Assembly: GCA_964482515.1 (NCBI GenBank)
Contig: CAYZXT010000054.1
Location: 1-13,111 of the forward strand
DNA: 13,111 nt
Reading direction: 5' to 3'
Origin: CAYZXT01 sp964482515
GTDB lineage: Bacteria > Elusimicrobiota > Elusimicrobia > FEN-1173
This document shows, piece by piece, positions 6,384 to 11,265 of this stretch. A program made the translations under genes and the position numbers. Below the pieces are notes generated by a model. The model saw nothing but the letters and a program-made list of their open reading frames with translations. It searched no databases and had not been told where the DNA came from. Numbering within the stretch: position 1 is the first letter of the stretch; every line of letters starts with the position of its first letter.

Positions 6384-6389
6384 ATTTTA
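6384..6389 (-). promoter_or_regulatory. Extended -10-like box before the hydrolase operon
   Basis: TAAAAT, preceded by TGG, lies 7 nt upstream of the ATG at 6376. It falls between the T-run of the upstream terminator and the start codon. No -35 is evident. The box fits a leaderless start. Confidence 0.42.
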
Positions 6390-6400
6390 CCATAAAAAAC

Positions 6401-6434
6401 AAAAAGCCCATCCTCGTTTAAAGGATGGGCTTTT
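6401..6434 (-). terminator. Strong intrinsic terminator of the beta-barrel gene
   Basis: A perfect 12-bp stem forms between 6402-6413 and 6423-6434 (AAAAGCCCATCC/GGATGGGCTTTT) around a 9-nt loop. On the minus strand it is followed by TTTTTG and then six more T. It begins 40 nt after the stop codon at 6475. Confidence 0.92.
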
Positions 6435-6474
6435 GCCGCGAAGACGGATGGCTGAAGCGACGACTACGCCCGGT

Positions 6475-7431
6475 TCAGCGCAGCGAAAACCGGTGCGTCA
6501 GGCCGCCGACCAGGACGAAATCCGAAGGGTTGTCGTTCAGCCCGATGCCCAAAAGCGCCTGCCATGTCAGGCTGTCGGACGCGCGGCCGCGGAGCCCGCC
6601 GGAGAGGATGCTGCTGTCGTCTCCCAACTGGTTGATACCCAGCTCGGCGATCGCCATCAGGTCGGGATTGAGCATGAGCCCCATTCCGCCATTCAGCTGA
6701 AAGACGGTGTCCCCGTCGCCCTTGGCCTTGACGGTGCTCACCGCGCCGGTAAGTGGATCGACCGCCTGGGTCTCCACGTCCCGCCCGTCCAGGAAGAGCA
6801 GCCCGATGCCGCCGTTTAAAAACACTTTCTGGGGCATCAGGGTGTAAGACATGATCCCCTTGAGGGTGAAGTCCGTGCCGTCATTGCCCAGTTTGCTGGT
6901 CAGGGGCCCGTGGGAAATATCCAATCCCACGGCCAAATTGAGAGGTTCTCCGGCCAATCGCGGAATAACGTATTTCCCGCCAACCGTCAATACGTTCAGT
7001 CCGCTCTCGGTATTGCCCGCCGTCCCGGGGTAATCAAATTTTATCCGCGCGTAATCGATGCCGGCGGAGAGCTCAAGGTTCTCGACGAGGCCGAGGTTGA
7101 CGCCGACCGGAAGCTGGATCGTGTCCAACTCGTCGCCCGAACCGTAAAGCAAATGGCCCGTCACGCTGGCGGAACCTTCGGACGGCGCCTCGGCAGTATC
7201 CGTGAAGAACAGGCCTGTCCGCCCGTAAACGTTGGTTCCGGGGATGTGGCCATTGGGGTTTTTTCTTTTAGCGGATGATTTGGATTTGGAGGATTTTTTT
7301 GCGGGTGATTTAGAGTATGATTTTTTTCCTTTTTTCGCGGACGACTTGGCGTGGACAGAATTGGGCATGGCGCCGGCCAACAGAACCAGGGCCAGGCAAA
7401 ATGATAGAAATACGGCAAAACGCTTTTTCAT
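6475..7431 (-). CDS. Secreted beta-barrel-like outer-membrane protein with a basic Lys/Ser-rich linker
   Basis: The 318-residue protein has a clear signal peptide (MKKRFAVFLSFCLALVLLAG, likely cleavage after SVHA, residue 28). Residues about 29-58 are almost only Lys, Ser, Ala and Arg. From about 65 on, alternating polar and hydrophobic residues and many glycines form probable beta strands (for example SASVTGHLLYG, LSAGIDYARIKF, LNLAVGLDIS, FQLNGGMGLML), as in outer-membrane barrels. The end (LVGGLTHRFSLR) looks like a last strand, although the usual terminal Phe is three residues early. AAGGAG lies about 8 nt before the ATG. It is a single-gene unit with a strong terminator. I do not recognise a specific family; the basic linker might bind lipopolysaccharide, peptidoglycan or nucleic acid. 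Confidence 0.82.
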   Translation of the reverse strand: MKKRFAVFLSFCLALVLLAGAMPNSVHAKSSAKKGKKSYSKSPAKKSSKSKSSAKRKNPNGHIPGTNVYGRTGLFFTDTAEAPSEGSASVTGHLLYGSGDELDTIQLPVGVNLGLVENLELSAGIDYARIKFDYPGTAGNTESGLNVLTVGGKYVIPRLAGEPLNLAVGLDISHGPLTSKLGNDGTDFTLKGIMSYTLMPQKVFLNGGIGLLFLDGRDVETQAVDPLTGAVSTVKAKGDGDTVFQLNGGMGLMLNPDLMAIAELGINQLGDDSSILSGGLRGRASDSLTWQALLGIGLNDNPSDFVLVGGLTHRFSLR

Positions 7432-7527
7432 AAAAGTTGCTCCTTGTTTTTTGGGGGGATCGAAACGTGCAAGAGTTTACATTATTGGGAGATAGACGGA
7501 AATAGCGGTGTTTTGGACTGTTAGAAG

Positions 7528-8028
7528 CTATCTGAAACCGATCCGTTTTTTCGGTTCGACAGGCGGGTCCATCAGGTCGCGGATGGCGTCGAAGACCACG
7601 CGGAAATTGGAATCGTACTTCCGTTCGAGCGCGTCGAGCCGGCGGGCGAGGTCTTTGTTGGACGCGACCATGTCACGCATGCGGACGAAGGCCCGCATGA
7701 TGGCGATGTTGACGCGGACGGCGCGCTCGCTGTTCAGCACGCTCGACAGCATGGCGACGCCCTGTTCGGTGAAGACGTAGGGCAGATACCGTCGCCCCCC
7801 TCGGCCGGCGTTTGAGGTCGCAAATTGCGACCTCAAAAAAGACGTCTCTTCCTCCAGCAACTGGAACATGAAATCGGACGGGAACCGCTTGGCGTTCCGG
7901 CGGACCTGCTCATTGAGCCTCTTCGTGGAGACGCCGTAGAGGACGGCCAGGTCCACGTCCAGCATGACCTTGTGCCCGCGGAACATATAGATGAGACGGT
8001 GGATGTTTCCCAGGCGCGTGATGACCAT
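7528..8028 (-). CDS. ORF6N domain-containing protein
   Basis: The 166-residue protein carries the ORF6N domain (about residues 10-97): FRGHKVMLDVDLAVLYGV (16-33), TKRLNEQVRRN (35-45), RFPSDFMFQL (48-57) and YVFTEQGVAML (84-94). The family is related to KilA-N and Bro-N domains of phages and large DNA viruses, and is widespread in bacterial genomes with a likely DNA-binding or regulatory role. The C-terminal part (about 118-150) is charged and probably coiled-coil. No phage structural gene, integrase or att site is nearby, so this is a lone gene rather than a prophage. There is no SD; TAGACT lies 6 nt before the ATG at 8028. A later start is possible but would begin close to the conserved FRGHK. 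Confidence 0.92.
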   Translation of the reverse strand: MVITRLGNIHRLIYMFRGHKVMLDVDLAVLYGVSTKRLNEQVRRNAKRFPSDFMFQLLEEETSFLRSQFATSNAGRGGRRYLPYVFTEQGVAMLSSVLNSERAVRVNIAIMRAFVRMRDMVASNKDLARRLDALERKYDSNFRVVFDAIRDLMDPPVEPKKRIGFR

Positions 8029-8034
8029 GGGAAC

Positions 8035-8040
8035 AGTCTA
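8035..8040 (-). promoter_or_regulatory. TAnnnT box 6 nt before the ORF6N start codon
   Basis: TAGACT on the minus strand is followed by GTTCCC and the ATG at 8028. No SD or -35 is visible. The role as a -10 box is inferred from the same arrangement at other genes in the window. Confidence 0.28.
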
Positions 8041-8091
8041 CTTGGCGCGCTTGAAGGTTATGTGACGGGATTCTGAAGTTTTGCGGGAGGG

Positions 8092-8454
8092 CTACAGTAT
8101 CTTCTTGACCGCGTCGATCAATTGGTCGACCTCGAAGGGTTTGGGGAGGAAGCCGTCGGCGCCGGACACGCGGGCGGCCTCCTGGTCGTCCTTGGCGGCC
8201 GCGGCGGACATGAACAGGATCTTCATCGGCTTGAGCTCGGCGTGCTGCCGCAATTGTCGGACCACGTCGATCCCCTGGACCTCGGGCATGGAGTTGTCCA
8301 CCAGCAGCAGGTCGGGTTTTTCCTTCATGACAGCGTCGATGGCCTGCTTGCCGTCGGGCACCGCGAAGACCTTGTAGCCCTCCGACTCCAGGATGTCCCG
8401 GAGTATGTTCAGGGCGTCGAGCTCGTCGTCCGCGATGACGATCGTTTTAGGCAT
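8092..8454 (-). CDS. Stand-alone response regulator receiver (CheY-like) protein
   Basis: The 120-residue protein is a single REC domain. The acidic pair D9/D10, phospho-acceptor D53 (LLVDNSMP), S83 (LFMSAA) in place of the more usual Thr, K105 (LPKPFE) and F102 are in place, so phosphorylation should be possible. No output domain or kinase gene is adjacent. It resembles the receiver protein at 2417-2797 in length and in the ADDE start, but the two are clearly diverged. No SD precedes the ATG; TGTTATCCT, an extended -10-like sequence, ends 6 nt before it, which points to a leaderless message. A 63-nt gap separates it from the ORF6N gene. Confidence 0.94.
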   Translation of the reverse strand: MPKTIVIADDELDALNILRDILESEGYKVFAVPDGKQAIDAVMKEKPDLLLVDNSMPEVQGIDVVRQLRQHAELKPMKILFMSAAAAKDDQEAARVSGADGFLPKPFEVDQLIDAVKKIL

Positions 8455-8460
8455 GGGGAA

Positions 8461-8466
8461 AGGATA
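8461..8466 (-). promoter_or_regulatory. Extended -10-like box 6 nt before the receiver start codon
   Basis: TATCCT preceded by TGT on the minus strand, then TTCCCC and the ATG at 8454. No SD is present. A leaderless start is inferred. Confidence 0.36.
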
Positions 8467-8532
8467 ACAGAAGTGGGATGAGATTCCAGCGAAATAGAGA
8501 AAGTGGATGGAAGGGAAGTTGCTTCGGGAACT

Positions 8533-8619
8533 TCATTTTAATTCTGTCCCCCCGGCGGAAGCCGGGGGCCAGAAAGCTTTCTCTGGATTCCGGCTTTCGC
8601 CGGAATGACCTCATTTTAA
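8533..8619. repeat. REP/MITE-like inverted-repeat element with 9-bp direct repeats at its edges
   Basis: Two hairpins lie head to head. CCCCCGGC/GCCGGGGG (8549-8556, 8561-8568) has loop GGAA; ATTCCGGC/GCCGGAAT (8587-8594, 8599-8606) has loop TTTC. The palindrome AGAAAGCTTTCT (8571-8582) lies between them. The two halves are also imperfect reverse complements of each other. TCATTTTAA occurs on both sides (8533-8541 and 8611-8619), as a target-site duplication would. GTCATTCCGGCGAAAGCCGG-type units are a common dispersed repeat in bacterial genomes. The element ends next to the SRPBCC stop codon and could shape its mRNA 3' end. Confidence 0.75.
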
Positions 8620-8620
8620 G

Positions 8621-9040
8621 TTATTTACGCAAGACTTCCGCCGTCAGGCGGTCCAGGTTCTGTTCGTTGGCGGGAATGACGATGTGTTCCAGTCCCTTGG
8701 CCACGGTGGGGTTCTCGAAGGCCTGGGACCAGGACACCAGCGTGCCCTTCGCCGACGGCGTTAAGGTGATGGTCAAGCGGTACCTGGGATTCGAGAGGTG
8801 CTGGATGACGACCTTCTTCCGGGGCTCCACTTCCGCGAAGGTGCTTTCGTTGGTGTAGTTCTTGCCGTCCGGCCCGTGCATGACGTAGGACCAGCGCCCT
8901 CCCGTTTTAAACTCGCAGAGACTGAACGTGTTGGTGAACCCGGCTGGCCCCCACCAACGGGCCAAACGCGCCGGATCGGTAAAGGCGGCGAAGACCTGTT
9001 CCACGGTCGCGGGAATTTCGCGGGAGGTGTCAAAGCTCAT
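8621..9040 (-). CDS. AHSA1/SRPBCC (START-like) domain protein
   Basis: This 139-residue protein fits the AHSA1 family throughout: SREIPATVEQVFAAFTDP (6-23), LARWWGPAGFTN (26-37), GGRWSYVMHGPDGKNY (47-62) and the C-terminal helix with NEQNLDRLTAEVL. Such proteins form a helix-grip fold with a hydrophobic cavity that binds small ligands; bacterial members are mostly uncharacterised. I chose the ATG at 9040 because TTGGAG lies about 6 nt upstream. A TTG at 9052 would extend the frame by four residues but would include that SD. It lies 65 nt after the zinc-ribbon gene, and the MITE-like element follows its stop. Confidence 0.92.
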   Translation of the reverse strand: MSFDTSREIPATVEQVFAAFTDPARLARWWGPAGFTNTFSLCEFKTGGRWSYVMHGPDGKNYTNESTFAEVEPRKKVVIQHLSNPRYRLTITLTPSAKGTLVSWSQAFENPTVAKGLEHIVIPANEQNLDRLTAEVLRK

Positions 9041-9071
9041 GGGTGGCTCCAATTCGGCGGATTCAACAACA

Positions 9072-9088
9072 CGTCAACCCCGGCACGG
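9072..9088. repeat. Third, diverged copy of a 17-bp motif
   Basis: CGTCAACCCCGGCACGG here differs by one base from CGTCAACTCCGGCACGG at 9374-9390 and 9476-9492. The motif therefore flanks the zinc-ribbon gene on both sides in the same orientation. Confidence 0.55.
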
Positions 9089-9105
9089 ATTCGCCGGATT
9101 CCGGA

Positions 9106-9339
9106 TCATTTTCCTAAATCAGCGATTAATTTCTTACCCATAGGAGAATCAGCACTGATCATAGAATTTTGTTTGCAGGAGGGACATCCATTCTTCGGAC
9201 CATTTCCTCTCCATATGGTATAGATCACGCCGGGAACAATGAAGAATATCCATAGGATCAACTCTATTCCTGCATTGCCGCGCAAAAAGCGTTTCCCCTT
9301 ACCTGTGACTCCGCAATGAGTGCAGATCATCGGATCCAT
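9106..9339 (-). CDS. Small zinc-ribbon membrane protein (LITAF-like arrangement)
   Basis: The 77-residue protein has CxxC pairs at C6/C9 and C52/C55 that flank one hydrophobic segment (about 25-43, IELILWIFFIVPGVIYTIW). This layout, two zinc half-sites joined by a membrane-inserting helix, resembles LITAF-type zinc ribbons, and SADSPMGKKL near the end is shared with many unannotated bacterial proteins of this shape. The role is unknown; a peripheral or inner-membrane protein is likely. The ATG at 9339 has AAGGAGG about 8 nt upstream. The open frame to 9360 would include that SD, so I reject the longer start. The first 14 codons and the upstream region are duplicated at 9400-9499. Confidence 0.84.
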   Translation of the reverse strand: MDPMICTHCGVTGKGKRFLRGNAGIELILWIFFIVPGVIYTIWRGNGPKNGCPSCKQNSMISADSPMGKKLIADLGK

Positions 9340-9499
9340 TTTTTGCCTCCTTCTAATCAACCTTCAGTCAAACCGTCAACTCCGGCACGGTTTCCGTGAC
9401 TTACCTGTGACTCCGCAATGAGTGCAGATCATCGGATCCATTTTTTGCCTCCTTCTAATCAACCTTCAGTCAAACCGTCAACTCCGGCACGGTTTCCGT
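9298..9499. repeat. Perfect 100-bp direct tandem duplication (period 102)
   Basis: Positions 9298-9397 and 9400-9499 are identical base for base, separated by GA. The unit holds the first 14 codons of the zinc-ribbon gene, its SD and about 58 bp of upstream sequence. The identity points to a recent event or an assembly error. Each copy also has a small hairpin, AAACCGT/ACGGTTT (9370-9376 with 9387-9393 in copy 1). Confidence 0.96.
9376..9441 (-). pseudogene. Duplicated 5' fragment of the zinc-ribbon gene
   Basis: The upstream repeat copy carries the same SD and ATG (9441) and the codons for MDPMICTHCGVTGK, then reads seven foreign codons to a TGA at 9376-9378, giving 21 residues. It holds one CxxC pair and no membrane segment. 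If transcribed it could be translated and would act as a short upstream ORF before the intact gene. Confidence 0.6.
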
Positions 9500-9593
9500 T
9501 GTATGAATAGAAATATACCGATAAAACCCTTATTGAACGGATATTTTTATACTCAGTTTGATAAGTTTCATAATTTACACCAAAGTAAATTTA
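9500..9593. other. AT-rich intergenic stretch, no gene seen
   Basis: Roughly three quarters A+T, in sharp contrast to the GC-rich surroundings. With the duplication it forms most of the gene-free interval 9340-9687. On the minus strand it has -10-like sequences such as GTATAAAAA and TATATTT, so it may hold the zinc-ribbon promoter, but no convincing -35/-10 pair stands out. Confidence 0.5.
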
Positions 9594-9626
9594 AACCCCC
9601 ACTTCTCTTTCGGAAAAGTGGGGGTT
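9594..9626 (-). terminator. Terminator hairpin after gltD
   Basis: AACCCCCACTT (9594-9604) pairs perfectly over 11 bp with AAGTGGGGGTT (9616-9626) around an 11-nt loop. On the minus strand the T-run is broken (GTTTAAATTT). On the plus strand CGTTTTT follows, so it could work in both directions. It lies 61 nt after the gltD stop. Confidence 0.72.
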
Positions 9627-9687
9627 CGTTTTTAGATTCTTCGGTTAGTCCGTTCCCTCGGTATTCCGGTGAGGGCGACGGTGAATT

Positions 9688-11262
9688 TCACGGAAGCTCT
9701 GTAGCCCCCATTAAAAATCTATCTATCTCTCGGGCGCAACCACGGCCTTCATTAATCGCCCAGACCACAAGGCTCTGGCCGCGGCGGGCGTCGCCGGCCG
9801 CGAAGACCTTCGGGATGCTGGTGGCGAACTTGCCGTGTTCGGCCTGCACGTTGGAGCGCGCGTCCGTCGCCACGTTCAACTGCTTTAAAAGCTGTTCTTC
9901 TGGCCCCAGGAAGCCCATGGCCAGCAGCACGAGTTGCGCGGGCCAGACTTTTTCCGAGCCGGGGATTTCCTTCGGCACGAACTGGCCCTTGTCGTTCTTG
10001 GCCCATTCGATGTTCACCGTGTGGATTTCCTTCACGTGCCCGCCGGCGCCGCCGACGAACTTCTTGGTCATGATCAGATATTTGCGCGGGTCCTCGCCGT
10101 AGGCGGCGGCCGCTTCTTCCTGGCCGTAGTCCATCTTGTAGACCTTGGGCCACTGGGGCCACGGGTTGTCCGCGGCGCGCTGGTCCGGCGGCTTGGGCAG
10201 GATCTCGAACTGCACGAGGCTCCTGCAGCCGTGGCGCAGGGACGTGCCCACGCAGTCGGTGCCGGTGTCGCCGCCGCCGATCACGATGACGTCCTTGTTC
10301 TTGGCGGAGATGAAGCTGCCGTCCAGGTGCTTGGAATCCAAAAGGCTCTTGGTGTTGAGGGTGAGGAACTCCATGGCGAAGTGGATGCCCTTGAGCTCGC
10401 GGCCGGGGACCGGCAGGTCGCGGGGCTTGGTGGCGCCGGTGGCGATGACCACGGCGTCGAACTCTTTCATCATGATCGCCGCCGGGTAATTTCTCCCCAC
10501 CTCGGTGTTGAGCTGAAATTTGATGCCGGCCTTCTCCATGAGCTTGAGCCGGCGGACGACGACTTCCTTCTTGTCGAGCTTCATGTTCGGGATGCCGTAC
10601 ATCAGCAATCCGCCCGCGCGGTCGGCGCGTTCAAAAACGGTGACGGTATGGCCCGCGGTGTTGAGCTGTTCCGCGCAGGCCAGGCCCGCGGGGCCGGAGC
10701 CGATGATCGCCACCTTCTTGCCGGTGCGTTTGGCCGGTGCTTCGAGCTTGACGTTGCCGTCGGCGAAGCCCTTCTCGATGATGGAGACTTCGATGTTCTT
10801 GATGGTGACGGGCGGCTCGGAGATGCCGAGCACGCAGGAGCCTTCGCAGGGCGCGGGGCAGACGCGGCCGGTGAACTCCGGGAAATTGTTGGTCTTGAGG
10901 AGGCGGAGGAGCGCGTCGTTCCAGAGGCCGCGGTAGACGAGGTCGTTCCACTCGGGGATCAGGTTGTTGATGGGGCAGCCGGTCGCCATGCCGGCCAGCA
11001 TGCCGCCGGTGTGGCAGAAGGGAACGCCGCAGTCCATGCAGCGGGCGCCCTGCTTGCGCAGCGCGTCTTCGGGCATGTGGTCGTGGAACTCGTTCCAGTC
11101 GCGGACGCGCGCTTCCGGGGAGCGGTCCACCGGCAGTTCGCGGGCGACCTTCATGAAACCCTGGGGCTTCGGGATGCCGACGGGCTTGGGCGCGCCGCCG
11201 TCTTTCAGCGTTTCGTTCACGCGCGCTCCCTTTTCGGAAGGCCTGTCTGCGATTTGCGCCAC
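9688..11262 (-). CDS. gltD: Glutamate synthase (NADPH) small subunit
   Basis: This 524-residue flavoprotein takes electrons from NADPH and passes them through FAD and Fe-S clusters to GltB for glutamate formation. N-terminal cysteines C75, C78, C83 and C96 (RCMDCGVPFCHTG, GCPINN) and C135, C139, C143 (VCPAPCEGSC) bind the two 4Fe-4S clusters. GSGPAG (188-193) is the FAD loop, GGGDTG (339-344) the NADPH loop, and AAGDARRG (488-495) the C-terminal FAD motif. The start is a GTG 3 nt after the gltB TAA, with GGGGGG about 8 nt upstream inside the gltB end. It carries about 30 residues before the usual family N-terminus (GFMKVARELP); Met37 is an alternative start but has no better support. Co-expression with gltB is nearly certain. 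Confidence 0.96.
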   Translation of the reverse strand: MAQIADRPSEKGARVNETLKDGGAPKPVGIPKPQGFMKVARELPVDRSPEARVRDWNEFHDHMPEDALRKQGARCMDCGVPFCHTGGMLAGMATGCPINNLIPEWNDLVYRGLWNDALLRLLKTNNFPEFTGRVCPAPCEGSCVLGISEPPVTIKNIEVSIIEKGFADGNVKLEAPAKRTGKKVAIIGSGPAGLACAEQLNTAGHTVTVFERADRAGGLLMYGIPNMKLDKKEVVVRRLKLMEKAGIKFQLNTEVGRNYPAAIMMKEFDAVVIATGATKPRDLPVPGRELKGIHFAMEFLTLNTKSLLDSKHLDGSFISAKNKDVIVIGGGDTGTDCVGTSLRHGCRSLVQFEILPKPPDQRAADNPWPQWPKVYKMDYGQEEAAAAYGEDPRKYLIMTKKFVGGAGGHVKEIHTVNIEWAKNDKGQFVPKEIPGSEKVWPAQLVLLAMGFLGPEEQLLKQLNVATDARSNVQAEHGKFATSIPKVFAAGDARRGQSLVVWAINEGRGCAREIDRFLMGATELP

Positions 11263-11265
11263 AAG

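Noticed and set aside
1501..7531. ATAGC/GCTAT pair at 7502-7531 as a terminator for the ORF6N gene
   Set aside because: The stem is only 5 bp with a 20-nt loop, overlaps the stop codon, and has no T-run.
2417..8454. The two receiver proteins as partners of a local two-component or chemotaxis system
   Set aside because: No histidine kinase, phosphotransfer or chemotaxis gene is found anywhere in the window, and the two genes lie about 5.3 kb apart in unrelated contexts.
9298..9499. Integron attC site or CRISPR-like repeat
   Set aside because: There are only two copies, the unit includes coding sequence and an SD, and no clear RYYYAAC/GTTRRRY pair or regular spacer series is present.
9422..10102. 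Plus-strand open frame of 226 codons running from the AT-rich island into gltD
   Set aside because: It is antisense to gltD over most of its length and has no SD or recognisable domain.
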